Below, piece after piece: positions 23,567 to 31,722 of a DNA stretch of 36,491 bases. The notes under the pieces were generated by a model. That model was not told the DNA's origin. It saw nothing but the letters and a program-made list of their open reading frames with translations, and did no database searches. The stretch lies in assembly GCA_026393455.1 (NCBI GenBank), contig JAPLAE010000094.1:1-36491 (forward strand). Reading direction: 5' to 3'. This stretch comes from Actinomycetota bacterium. GTDB lineage: Bacteria > Actinomycetota > Acidimicrobiia > Acidimicrobiales > Acidimicrobilacustridaceae. The translations under genes were made by a program, and so were the position numbers. Numbering within the stretch: position 1 is the stretch's first letter; every line of letters starts with the position of its first letter.

Positions 23567-23618
23567 TCGTTTTCCCGATTCCGCATTCAGTCAGCGCCGC
23601 AGTCTTGCGGGGCAAACC

Positions 23619-25262
23619 TCACTCAGTGTTTGACTTTGCATGCAATTCCGCTGATCGAAGTTTCGCATCAGCTTTCAGATCACCTTTTGCCACTTTGCCG
23701 CCTGACGAGCGTGGAAGCTCATCGACAATGACGAGGTGCTCTGGCCACCATTCGCGCGACACCGAACGCGCTCGCATGTGTTCGACGAGTTCCTCAAGAG
23801 TCACACTCGTATCCGGACGCAGTTCCACATAGGCACAGACCCGTTCACCAAATACCGGATCGGGAAACGCCACTGCAGCGACCATGGCAACAGATGAGTG
23901 AGTGGCCAGTTCGGCTTCGACGGCTGGAGCACTGATGTTCTTTCCACCACGGATGATGAAATCAGACGTACGCCCGATTACCGACAGCACGCCGTCATCG
24001 TCGATACGAACGATGTCACCCATCAGCATCCAACCGTCCTCTGTGAAAAGTTTCGTGTTGGCTTCCTGATCACCCCAGTAGCCAAGTCCGGTTGCAGGTC
24101 CCTTACAAGCAGGCTGACCTTCGTTCTCGCCGCGAGGCACGTCCGCGAAGGTCTCTGGGTTGAGTAACCGCACATGCATTTCTGGGATCACATGACCAGC
24201 AGTTCGCAAACGCGTTTCTTTGTCGGTGGCATACGACGTGTGGCTCAGTGCGCCTGTTTCGTTCGATCCATAGAACTGCAGCACCTTCGCTCCAGTTGTT
24301 TCCTCAAACTCTGCAGCACGTTCATAGGGAACTGCTTCCCCGCCCGTAAACATCGAACGCAATGATGAGAGATCGCGTGGACGTTCTGCTTGAGCGTTCA
24401 GAAGCATGATGAATTGCGTGCTGACGCAGCAAAGCACCGTCACTCGTTCACGTTCGATCAGATCAAGCGCTTCATCAGCATCAAATCGGTCCATAACTAC
24501 CGTTGGAGCACCAAGCGCCGTGGGAGTGAAATGGGCCGTCCACAAACCGAACCCAAACGGGGCAGGAAGCGCACCGAAGAACACTTCGTCTTTCGAGAAT
24601 CCACCCGCTGTAGCAGCGAGTTTGTGAAAATAGAACCACCGATTCTGCGTGTGCATTACACACTTTGGAAGTCCTGTCGTGCCTGAAGTCGAATTCAGAA
24701 GAAAGAGTTCATCGGGATGGATCGGTCGTTGTGGGTAATCGAGTTCCATCTCGACCCCTTCAGGAAGTGCCGCATCGACAACGCGTGCGTCGAGCCCGAC
24801 AAGCAGATGACGATCAACCGTCACTCCCATGGCGCCAACATCAGCGCGCAATGACGCTGCGTCACGCCTGTGCTGCTCGGGGGCGGTAATTAATGTGCGG
24901 GCGCCAGTGAGTGAAAGCAGATGAGCAACTTCCCGGTCCCCTGCTCGGGCACCGATACCCACTGCCACACAACCCGCTCGTTCGATGCCCACAAACACGG
25001 CATGAACCGCAGGACCGTCGGGCATCATCACCGCAATCCGTTCACCTTTTTCTGGTTCGCCCGCAAGAAGAGCACGCGCGATGTCATCGGCATCAACGTG
25101 ATATTCCGCCCATGTATATCGACGACCGTCAGCGATGAACGCAACACCATCGGGATTCACTGCCTGCCACGACGCTACGAGCGAGCCAACCGTGTCATTG
25201 CCCCACCAACCCTGCTCGTGGTAGTTCGCCGCATCCGCAGGATCAGCACGGAAGAGTTCCAC
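23619..25262 (-). CDS. Acyl-CoA synthetase (AMP-binding)
   Basis: 547 residues, GTG at 25262, five bases after the marR stop. ANL-superfamily layout: STSGTTGLPKCVMHT phosphate loop (residues near 190-205), FYGSNETG, GPATGLGYWG, MLMGDIVRIDDDGVLSVIGR, then FIIRGGKNISAPAVE and the C-terminal Lys of RSSGGKVAKGDL. It activates a carboxylic acid as a CoA thioester. It resembles the cyclohexanecarboxylate/aromatic-acid branch, but the substrate is not certain. It is the last gene of the patatin - marR - ligase unit, so MarR probably controls it. It is clearly different from the ligase at 1584 (different phosphate-loop wording and length). Confidence 0.93.
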   Translation of the reverse strand: MELFRADPADAANYHEQGWWGNDTVGSLVASWQAVNPDGVAFIADGRRYTWAEYHVDADDIARALLAGEPEKGERIAVMMPDGPAVHAVFVGIERAGCVAVGIGARAGDREVAHLLSLTGARTLITAPEQHRRDAASLRADVGAMGVTVDRHLLVGLDARVVDAALPEGVEMELDYPQRPIHPDELFLLNSTSGTTGLPKCVMHTQNRWFYFHKLAATAGGFSKDEVFFGALPAPFGFGLWTAHFTPTALGAPTVVMDRFDADEALDLIERERVTVLCCVSTQFIMLLNAQAERPRDLSSLRSMFTGGEAVPYERAAEFEETTGAKVLQFYGSNETGALSHTSYATDKETRLRTAGHVIPEMHVRLLNPETFADVPRGENEGQPACKGPATGLGYWGDQEANTKLFTEDGWMLMGDIVRIDDDGVLSVIGRTSDFIIRGGKNISAPAVEAELATHSSVAMVAAVAFPDPVFGERVCAYVELRPDTSVTLEELVEHMRARSVSREWWPEHLVIVDELPRSSGGKVAKGDLKADAKLRSAELHAKSNTE

Positions 25263-25267
25263 GTGGG

Positions 25268-25762
25268 TCAGCCCGCAGTTTTCGAGCGGCGTGAGGCGGG
25301 AACGGCTCGCAAATCAGCGACGAGCCGATCGAGTTGTTCAACTAATTCCGAAAGTTCTTCGGTGGACCAGCCATCAAGTTGTTCGGCCATTAACTCATCA
25401 TTCGCAGCTTCGATGCGACGATGAGCGACACGACCTGCAGCCGTTACTGCGACCACAGATGCTCGACCATCATGCGGATCGGCCGAACGCTCGACATACC
25501 CCTCGGTTTCAAGCGCCTGAACCTGACGCGTCAACGCTGCTGGATGCGTGCGCACCGCATCTGCGAGATCGCTCATCCTCATGGGACCGTCATCGATGAC
25601 TTTGCCCAGAACGGCAACCGCTGCTACTCCGATTGCGACACCGGACCGCACGGCAATCAATCGATCGAGGCGTTGGCTGCCAGTGATCCGTCGCAACGAG
25701 CCCATCTCGTCCCTGAGCCGACGAAGGACCTCTGCCATCTCATTTGGTTCTCGACGGCTCAT
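25268..25762 (-). CDS. MarR-family transcriptional regulator
   Basis: 164 residues from ATG 25762, overlapping the patatin stop as ATGA. Winged-helix layout of MarR: AAVAVLGKVIDDGPMRMSDLADAVRTHPAALTRQVQALETEGYVERSADPHDGRASVVAVTAAGR contains the recognition helix (HPAALTRQVQALE) and the wing (DPHDGRAS), flanked by dimerisation helices. MarR proteins are usually repressors released by small aromatic or acyl-CoA ligands. Placed between patatin and ligase in one transcript, it may regulate its own operon. No operator was identified with confidence. Confidence 0.93.
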   Translation of the reverse strand: MSRREPNEMAEVLRRLRDEMGSLRRITGSQRLDRLIAVRSGVAIGVAAVAVLGKVIDDGPMRMSDLADAVRTHPAALTRQVQALETEGYVERSADPHDGRASVVAVTAAGRVAHRRIEAANDELMAEQLDGWSTEELSELVEQLDRLVADLRAVPASRRSKTAG

Positions 25763-26595
25763 TGCCACACCTTCGCAATTCGCTGAGCCTCCAGCGCACC
25801 CTGACGGCGACCTTCGCGCAACGAAGGTGCGCGAGTCGCTGGGTCAAGAACATTTGTCCCGAATGCTTCGGTTGCTCCGACATCAGCAGCGATCACTTCG
25901 ACGATCGCACCCGTCGATCGCAATGCTTCGGCCTCGACCTCAACTGTTGGACCAAATCCTCCAGCGAACGGAGCAATGATCACCACGATCTCGCAACCCT
26001 CAGCAAGATCGGCATTACTTCCACTATTGACGCCACCATCCATGAATCGAGTGTCACCGATCGTGACTGGCGGCCATATTCCTGGAACGGCGCAACTCGC
26101 AGTGACAGCAGAAACGAGCGGAACGCCAGAATTCTTGTCAAAGACTCTGAACTCGCCAGTGAAGGCATCGACCGCAGTGACCAGCAACTCGCGTTCGGAC
26201 CATTCGTGTGATGAAAGTCGCGACTCAATGACTGCAATGCGAGCTGCTTCTTCGACCGTGGGGGCACCCAATGCCACTGCGCCCAATCTCCGGCGAACCT
26301 CAAGTGCATCCGGTGCTCCGTCAAAGCACGCGGCAAATTGCTCAATGAGTGAATCAAGGCTGCTTTCGACCTGCAGCTCGGCGCTTTGTTCCGCCGGCAC
26401 AAGTTGTCGAGCGCAAAGCGAGTCAAGTGATTCGCCGGTGCACAATTGAGCACCAACAGCAGACCCTGCAGAGGTCCCCACGATCCGATCGGCCGTGGTC
26501 AGATCGACGCCAGCGATCGCGAGCGCGTCAAGAACACCAAGTTCCCAAGCGATCCCCGCAACACCACCGCCACCGAGCACTAATGCTTTCGGCAT
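25759..26595 (-). CDS. Patatin-like phospholipase
   Basis: 278 residues from ATG 26595, GGAGG 8 bases upstream. Patatin fold: oxyanion loop LGGGGVAG (7-14), nucleophile S42 in GTSAGS, and the dyad Asp D186 in DGGVN. It is a Ser-Asp acyl hydrolase for phospholipid or other acyl esters. No signal peptide; cytoplasmic or membrane-peripheral. It may release fatty acids that the ligase in the same operon turns into CoA esters. The stop overlaps marR (ATGA). An upstream in-frame Met would add 21 residues with no conserved content and is rejected. Confidence 0.92.
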   Translation of the reverse strand: MPKALVLGGGGVAGIAWELGVLDALAIAGVDLTTADRIVGTSAGSAVGAQLCTGESLDSLCARQLVPAEQSAELQVESSLDSLIEQFAACFDGAPDALEVRRRLGAVALGAPTVEEAARIAVIESRLSSHEWSERELLVTAVDAFTGEFRVFDKNSGVPLVSAVTASCAVPGIWPPVTIGDTRFMDGGVNSGSNADLAEGCEIVVIIAPFAGGFGPTVEVEAEALRSTGAIVEVIAADVGATEAFGTNVLDPATRAPSLREGRRQGALEAQRIAKVWQ

Positions 26596-26625
26596 CAGCC
26601 ACACCTCCGAAGAACTGTTACGCGA

Positions 26626-26654
26626 CGGAGGCGACCCACACGGGGCCGCCTCCG
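26626..26654. terminator. Strong hairpin between thiolase and patatin genes
   Basis: CGGAGGCG and CGCCTCCG form an 8-bp stem with an inner CCC/GGG helix and ACAC loop. It lies in the 79-base spacer after the thiolase stop. There is no T run, so termination is possible but not proven; it may instead attenuate between the two halves of the cluster. Confidence 0.4.
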
Positions 26655-26674
26655 ACACACGTCATGACCTCGAC

Positions 26675-27832
26675 TCAGCCCAACGGGTTAAGTGAGGAAC
26701 CAACTGCCCACATGGCGAAGAACTGAGCGTTCGCGCCATAGGCCTGAGCGATTGCCAGGTTGGCGCCGCCAACCTGATGATCTTCTGCAAGTCCACGGAC
26801 CTGCAGTGCTGCTTCAGCGAACCGCAACAGACCGGAAGCACCGATCGGGTTCGACGAAAGCACGCCACCAGACATGTTCACGGGGAAGTCGCCATCGAGT
26901 GCTGTTGCACCCGATTGAGTCATCTTCCAACCTTCACCGGGAGCGGCGATTTCGTGGGCTTCAAGCCACATCGGCTCGTACCACGAGAACGGCACGTAAA
27001 GCTCGGCGCAGTCGATCTGTTCGCGCGGGTTGGTAATACCAACCGCCTTGTAGATCTCCTGTGCGCACGCGTGCGCTGCTTGCGGATTGACCGGGTCACG
27101 ACCCGAGTACCAACCTGGCTCGGACTTCATCGCGGTGGCGAGCACCCACGCCGGAGGCTTCGATGCCGCTTTGCCGCCATCTTCATCAGTGAAGATGACT
27201 GCGCATGCGCCGTCGGACGAAGGACACGACTCCAAGAAACGGAGCGGATCCCACATCATCGGAGATTCCTTCACCTTGTCGATGGTGATGTCTGCCAACT
27301 TGAGATGGGCGTAGGGGTTCTTGGCACCGTTGAGACGGTCCTTCACCGCGACCATCCAACCGATGTCTTCAGGTGCTCCCGAGCGCTGGATATAGGACCG
27401 AATGAATGGAGCAAATGCGCCACCAGCACCGATCGATGCACCCTTGCCGCCGCCGAGAGCGAACTGTGCGTTGCCCTCCGACTGCTTTTCGAAGGCAACC
27501 GACAGAACACGCTTGTGTCGGCCACTTGATACGAGGTGAGAACCGACGATGCCCGTTGAGCCACCCACTGAACCAGCGGTGTGCACTCGGAACATCGGCT
27601 TGTTCACAGCGCCAAGCGCATCGGCAAGGTACATCTCCGGCTTCATGACACCCTCAAAAAAGTCGGGCGCTTTACCGAGGACAACGGCGTCTATGTCGCC
27701 CCAGTCCATATTTGCGTCTTCTAGCGCGCGCTGGGCGGCTTCACGGACGAGGCCGGCGATCGAAACATCGGCGCGCTTGCGCTTGTGATGTGTCTGACCG
27801 ATACCGACGATAGCTACAGGCTGATGGCTCAT
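26675..27832 (-). CDS. Thiolase-like protein A (degenerate active site)
   Basis: 385 residues, ATG overlapping the stop of thiolase B as ATGA. Thiolase fold of the SCP-x / lipid-transfer group. The segment that normally holds the acyl-accepting Cys reads HTAGSVGGST (84-93), without Cys. The GHPxG catalytic His is replaced by Asn (N328 in LSSNPIGASG), and the C-terminal CxGGG Cys is absent. Ordinary thiolytic chemistry is therefore unlikely. Related actinobacterial thiolase-like proteins work with DUF35 partners as aldolases, for example Ltp2-ChsH2 in cholesterol side-chain removal. The gene order with thiolase B and the DUF35 gene supports a multi-subunit complex. Cytoplasmic. Confidence 0.9.
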   Translation of the reverse strand: MSHQPVAIVGIGQTHHKRKRADVSIAGLVREAAQRALEDANMDWGDIDAVVLGKAPDFFEGVMKPEMYLADALGAVNKPMFRVHTAGSVGGSTGIVGSHLVSSGRHKRVLSVAFEKQSEGNAQFALGGGKGASIGAGGAFAPFIRSYIQRSGAPEDIGWMVAVKDRLNGAKNPYAHLKLADITIDKVKESPMMWDPLRFLESCPSSDGACAVIFTDEDGGKAASKPPAWVLATAMKSEPGWYSGRDPVNPQAAHACAQEIYKAVGITNPREQIDCAELYVPFSWYEPMWLEAHEIAAPGEGWKMTQSGATALDGDFPVNMSGGVLSSNPIGASGLLRFAEAALQVRGLAEDHQVGGANLAIAQAYGANAQFFAMWAVGSSLNPLG

Positions 27833-28899
27833 TGGTCACCTTCCAGGACGCAGACGAGATTCTGCTGAAGGCAAGGTCCGGACGTGGTGTGAGCCAACGT
27901 GCGGTTCTTGCCATTCTTGATGATCTGATTTGCGGCTTCCCCAACGCGGATGAGGCCGACGGTCATGACAGAGTGAGCGGCAAGCGCTCCACCGGAGGGG
28001 TTGACCTCGGTGGAAGCGTCGAGACCCAGCGATTCACAAAGAATCAACTCTTGGAAACTGAATGGCGCATGGATTTCAGCGACATCAATCGGGCCCTTCC
28101 CAACGCCCGCTGCCTCGGCAGCAATGCGGGTTGAGACCGAAGTGGTGATGTCTTTCCGAACAGTCGGCAAGTGCGCCTCGATGCGATGATCGATACCCGT
28201 GATCCACGCCGGACGCTCACACAGGTCATAGGCCCGCTTACCGCGAGCAAGGATGACCGCTGCTGCTTGATCAGTTGTCGGCGGCAAATCGTGACGACGC
28301 AAAGGGTTGCGCACGTAATCAGCGGCGAGCAACTCGTCGACGGAATAGTCACCCTTCACCTGTGCAAACGGGTTCGACTTGGCGTTGGCCCGATTTCGAG
28401 CGACGACCTCAGCAAAGTCCCGTTCGGTAGCCTTACCGGAATCAATGAGCGCACGTGCCTGCAGTGCGGCCAAGGTCCAAGTGTCGGTGCCTAACGGGGT
28501 GAGGTAGTACGGGTCGAACTCCACCGTGAACAAGGTCGATGGATCGGAGTTGGAGTTCTTTCCAACGCCGACGGCCATTGCGATGTCAATGTCACCCTGA
28601 AGGAGTCGAACGTAGGCCTCGTACATCGCCCACGCGCCGTCCATCTCGACGTGCGACTCATTGATTGCAGGAACCATGCCGTAGGCGTCGGTGTTCTGCA
28701 CAAATGAGAATCCCTGGCCCGACAAGTAATCGCAAGAACCTGAGACGGTGAAGCCGATCTCTGACTTGTCGATTCCGACCTGCGCAATCACCTCGCGGGT
28801 GGAGCGCAAAACCAAGTCCGACTCAGTCAGGTTCGTTCGCCTTTCGGGAGGCAACTGCGCAAACCCAACGATTGCAATGTCATTTTCTGAAGGTGCCAT
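27829..28899 (-). CDS. Thiolase-like protein B
   Basis: 356 residues; the ATG at 28899 shares its A with the TGA stop of the DUF35 gene (TGATG); GTG 28902 is also possible. SCP-x-type thiolase fold. The usual nucleophile region reads INESHVEMDGAWAMYEA (80-95), with no Cys. It retains H309 in GGALAAHSVMTVG and C343 in SGPCLQQN, so its active site differs from thiolase A. It probably forms a complex with thiolase A and the DUF35 protein; a carbon-carbon lyase (retro-aldol) or a condensation reaction is more likely than thiolysis, by analogy with Ltp2. Substrate unknown. Confidence 0.88.
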   Translation of the reverse strand: MAPSENDIAIVGFAQLPPERRTNLTESDLVLRSTREVIAQVGIDKSEIGFTVSGSCDYLSGQGFSFVQNTDAYGMVPAINESHVEMDGAWAMYEAYVRLLQGDIDIAMAVGVGKNSNSDPSTLFTVEFDPYYLTPLGTDTWTLAALQARALIDSGKATERDFAEVVARNRANAKSNPFAQVKGDYSVDELLAADYVRNPLRRHDLPPTTDQAAAVILARGKRAYDLCERPAWITGIDHRIEAHLPTVRKDITTSVSTRIAAEAAGVGKGPIDVAEIHAPFSFQELILCESLGLDASTEVNPSGGALAAHSVMTVGLIRVGEAANQIIKNGKNRTLAHTTSGPCLQQNLVCVLEGDQ

Positions 28900-29921
28900 C
28901 ACATCATCCGATCCAAGTAGCGAGCAGCCGGTTCATCCGGCTCACCAGTGGTACGCCAGCCGACGATGATGTCGCCACCGCTTCCTCGGCTGCGGTTATC
29001 GATATCTGCTGCGGAACGCTCGTTCTCGGGCGCCCACACAACCTCAACGTGAATACCAACGCGGATTTCGCTCACCGGAACATCGAGAATTTCCTGCTGA
29101 GCGATAACGGCATCAGCGCCGTCGAGCAGGATCGAGCAACGAGCGAACGGCTCGGTCTCGGTCTGACCGGGATATGGCGTCGGTGTCACGATCGTGAAGT
29201 TCGAGACCACACCGCGGCCCGGAACCTCAACAATGTGGCTCTCGTCAAGCTCAATCGCGCACACGCTGCACATGCCTCGTGGCCCCACGATTGTTCGGTC
29301 GCACTGCGGACACTTCTGCCCGATGATGCGACCTTCCATGAGGGCCTTTGCCCACATAATCGTGGTGGGAGATGCGTTGTCGACATATTGGAGGTCGCAA
29401 AACGCGTCCATTTCCGTGATGTCGTTTTCTTCAGGTGCTACGAACGGCTCGCCAGCACCTTCGCTTGGCGAAGGATCAGCGGCAGGAACGAACGCGATGA
29501 TGTCGTCGATTCGTCCGACGCAGTCAGCGGGAGCCTTGAACTTTGCTTCGACGCGCATTCCTGCGGCCATCGCACTCTCGGAGCCGGCATCGACCAAATG
29601 CAGCATTGGGGTATCGGCGCCATCGAGCGTGATGAACGCGAATCCAAAGGCATGATCGAGAGGGTGCAGGTTGGTCGGTTCGGGAACCCATGTCCACGTG
29701 GACACGGTGCCTTTCGGTCCAACTCGAACCCAATCGTTACCGCTATCAGCAGCAGTATCGGGGTCGTATTCGAGCGGCGGAGCAATGACCCGACCACCGG
29801 TGCGCACACCAATGATCTGGCCCTGTGCCAGCGCCGAACTAAACGTGCTGAGCGTCGTACCCAACGTCCGTGTGAATGGGAACGTCAGGTTGAAGACAAA
29901 CTCTTGGACAGTGTCAGCCAT
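28899..29921 (-). CDS. Tandem DUF35 (OB-fold / zinc ribbon) protein
   Basis: 340 residues from ATG 29921, with AGGAAG upstream. Two DUF35-type modules are visible. The C-terminal one (about 190-320) has a complete rubredoxin-like zinc ribbon, C204-PQ-C207 and C218-SV-C221, then an OB fold beginning VEVPGRGVVSNFTIV. The N-terminal one (about 33-145) aligns in layout (GQIIGVRTGGRVIAPP, then VRVGPKGTVSTWTWV) but its ribbon cysteines are gone. DUF35 proteins bind thiolase-like partners and can provide the acyl-CoA pocket. With the two following thiolase-like genes, two modules could match two partners (inference). An open frame 13 codons further upstream has no separate support. Confidence 0.88.
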   Translation of the reverse strand: MADTVQEFVFNLTFPFTRTLGTTLSTFSSALAQGQIIGVRTGGRVIAPPLEYDPDTAADSGNDWVRVGPKGTVSTWTWVPEPTNLHPLDHAFGFAFITLDGADTPMLHLVDAGSESAMAAGMRVEAKFKAPADCVGRIDDIIAFVPAADPSPSEGAGEPFVAPEENDITEMDAFCDLQYVDNASPTTIMWAKALMEGRIIGQKCPQCDRTIVGPRGMCSVCAIELDESHIVEVPGRGVVSNFTIVTPTPYPGQTETEPFARCSILLDGADAVIAQQEILDVPVSEIRVGIHVEVVWAPENERSAADIDNRSRGSGGDIIVGWRTTGEPDEPAARYLDRMM

Positions 29922-29969
29922 CTTCTTCCTTTCCTGTTTTTCAGGCTTTCGAGACATCAATCGGAATGA

Positions 29970-30773
29970 TCAACGTCGTTTAAAAACTGGTTTGCGCTTT
30001 TCAGCGAACGCTTTCGGACCTTCCTTGGCGTCTTCGGATTGAAACACCTGCCATCCGTAGGTGAACTCATGGTCAAGCGCTTCGCGCTCGGTCATACCTT
30101 CGGTCTCACGCAAGGTGCGCAGCACTGCTTCAACCGCTATCGGTCCGTTATCGGCAATTTGTGCTGCGATTTCTTTCGCCTTGGCCAACGCCTGACCATC
30201 GGGAACCACATGACCGATGAGCCCATACTGGAGAGCTTCGTCGGCGGTTAATTCACGCCCAGCAAGGAGTACTTCAGCGGCGATTGTGTAAGGGATTTGT
30301 CGACGCAAACGAACTGCCGAACCTGCCATCGGATACAGCGACCGCTTTACTTCACTTACCGCGAATCGAGCACCCTTGCCAGCGACGCGAATATCGGTGC
30401 CTTGCAGCAGTTCGGTTCCACCAGCAAAGGCAATGCCTTCCACCGCAGCAATCAACGGTTTCTTTGGCTGGTAGTCGCGCAATAAGCACTTCCACATGAG
30501 ATTTGGATCTTCAGCAAGGCGAGCGACGGTATCGATCTCGGTGTCGGCATCGGGTCCGGCGTCACCAGCCATTGCTTTGAGGTCTGCTCCGGAAGAGAAG
30601 TTGCCGTCGGCGCCGGTGAGGATGATGGCGCGCACTTCATCGTCGGCATCAGCCTCGACCATTGCGTCGTACATGCGCATCAACATCGCACCAGAGAGCG
30701 CATTCAGGCGCTTTGGGCGATTCATGGTCATGACGAGCACGTGACCCTCGCGCTCGATAATTGCGTCAGGCAT
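29970..30773 (-). CDS. Enoyl-CoA hydratase/isomerase (crotonase family)
   Basis: 267 residues from ATG 30773, AGGAGG 3 bases upstream. Crotonase fold: NRPKRLNALSGAM, oxyanion segment NFSSGADLKAMAG, then GIAFAGGTELLQGTDI and ARFAVSEVKRSLYPMAGS. Both Glu positions used for water activation in hydratases (in GGTE and SEV) are present, so a hydratase is plausible. The LYPMAG wording in place of the usual PGxGG recurs in actinobacterial crotonases of unknown substrate. It heads the cluster of DUF35 and thiolase-like genes after 48 bases, with a TAGGGT candidate -10 at 30862-30867. Confidence 0.92.
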   Translation of the reverse strand: MPDAIIEREGHVLVMTMNRPKRLNALSGAMLMRMYDAMVEADADDEVRAIILTGADGNFSSGADLKAMAGDAGPDADTEIDTVARLAEDPNLMWKCLLRDYQPKKPLIAAVEGIAFAGGTELLQGTDIRVAGKGARFAVSEVKRSLYPMAGSAVRLRRQIPYTIAAEVLLAGRELTADEALQYGLIGHVVPDGQALAKAKEIAAQIADNGPIAVEAVLRTLRETEGMTEREALDHEFTYGWQVFQSEDAKEGPKAFAEKRKPVFKRR

Positions 30774-30895
30774 GGTCCTCCTCTCACGGCAGCGGTAGTC
30801 GCTCGGCGGAGACCAACCCGCGGATCTCTCCGCAGTCCGATGCCCCCCGACCGGTGTAGCGACCCTAGAGGTACTTAACACTGCTGAGCAACCTG

Positions 30896-30922
30896 TTCGG
30901 GCGATTTTTCCAATCGCCCGGA
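30896..30922. terminator. Hairpin downstream of nfuA
   Basis: CGGGCGATT (30898-30906) pairs with AATCGCCCG (30912-30920) over a 5-base loop, extendable by two pairs. It lies 29 bases past the nfuA stop and upstream of the hydratase gene. No T run follows on the minus strand, so its strength as a terminator is uncertain. Confidence 0.45.
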
Positions 30923-30950
30923 ATGCGCACCTTCGAGGTGAAAGGGCGAC

Positions 30951-31607
30951 TCAGGTGTAAAAGGGATTGTCTCCGGCGTTGTGATCGGTGACGTCGACAA
31001 CATCGGTGACTTCAGGAATCGACTCGTAGATCGAAGCAGTAATGCCGTCGCGCAATGTGGCCGCGCTCATGGCACAGCCCTGACATCCGCCACCCATCGT
31101 CAAGAAGACCGTTGTGTCGTCCACACCCACAAGCGCTGCGAAACCACCATGTTCGGCCAATCCTGGGTTGATGACCTCTTCAAGGAGTTGGGTGACCTTG
31201 TCGGGGATGTCGCCGGTGAGTTCGATATCGCGACCCTCAAGCGGATTCACTGGCGCTGGCCGATTCGGATTCTTAATAACGAACCCGCCCTGGCTCGACG
31301 CACGAGGAAGATCAAGCACTGCTCCGCGCATTGTGTCAATGCTGTTCGCAGCAACCACGACGCTCAATCCGCCTTGCACCGAGAGATCGTCTTCGGCATC
31401 AAGTTCGGAGATCGTCGCCCACCCGAGGTCGTAGGTGTAGTCGACCCCAGCGGAACCCGTGATCTCGACCCGCAGGCAGATTGAGCCAGGGTCTTCCTCG
31501 GTGTCACGAATTTCCAGAACGCGGCCCAGCGCATCGGGAGCAACAGTGAGAACGAACTCGCCCGTTGCAATTGCCTCGTCGGTCGCGCCTAATGAGCTTT
31601 CAGACAT
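30951..31607 (-). CDS. nfuA: Fe-S carrier protein NfuA
   Basis: 218 residues from ATG 31607, AGAGG 6 bases upstream. The C-terminal NifU domain has GGG-C175-QG-C178-AMSAATLRDG and ends HNAGDNPFY; the N-terminal part is an A-type (HesB/IscA-like) fold without the three cluster cysteines, the standard NfuA layout. Two monomers hold a [4Fe-4S] cluster between their CxxC pairs and pass it to target enzymes in the cytoplasm. Fe-S clients in this window include IlvD and MoaA. A TAACGT -10 candidate at 31656-31661 would give a leader of about 42 bases. An upstream in-frame start would add 16 unsupported residues. Confidence 0.94.
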   Translation of the reverse strand: MSESSLGATDEAIATGEFVLTVAPDALGRVLEIRDTEEDPGSICLRVEITGSAGVDYTYDLGWATISELDAEDDLSVQGGLSVVVAANSIDTMRGAVLDLPRASSQGGFVIKNPNRPAPVNPLEGRDIELTGDIPDKVTQLLEEVINPGLAEHGGFAALVGVDDTTVFLTMGGGCQGCAMSAATLRDGITASIYESIPEVTDVVDVTDHNAGDNPFYT

Positions 31608-31655
31608 CAGAACCTCTGCGGGAGAACTGCCGGGTGATCCCAGCACCGAGACCAA

Positions 31656-31661
31656 ACGTTA
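31656..31661 (-). promoter_or_regulatory. Possible -10 of nfuA
   Basis: Minus-strand TAACGT, identical to the elements before uppP and the sepX-like gene, with a leader near 42 bases and a ribosome site AGAGG. No -35 recognised. Confidence 0.35.
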
Positions 31662-31693
31662 CCGGCCCCAGCCCCTGACCCCTCGGTTGAGCC

Positions 31694-31711
31694 AAAAGTT
31701 GATGAATCAAC
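31694..31711 (-). terminator. Weak terminator after the mannosyltransferase gene
   Basis: On the minus strand GTTGA-TTCA-TCAAC is followed at once by TTTT. The stem is only 5-6 bp. It begins 11 bases past the stop, the right place for a terminator ahead of nfuA. Confidence 0.35.
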
Positions 31712-31722
31712 GCAGACATTGG

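Noticed and set aside
23597-23610. CCGCA-GTCT-TGCGG hairpin between the DapA-like gene and the ligase
   Set aside because: Only a 5-bp stem without T run; too weak to call a terminator.
26777-27529. 250-codon frame opposite thiolase A
   Set aside because: Antisense shadow; the thiolase frame has family-wide similarity and overlap coupling.
28872-29969. Long plus-strand open frame (365 codons) opposite the DUF35 gene
   Set aside because: It is antisense to a protein with clear zinc-ribbon and OB-fold motifs, has no recognisable domain and has a biased Arg/His/Cys-rich composition typical of shadows.
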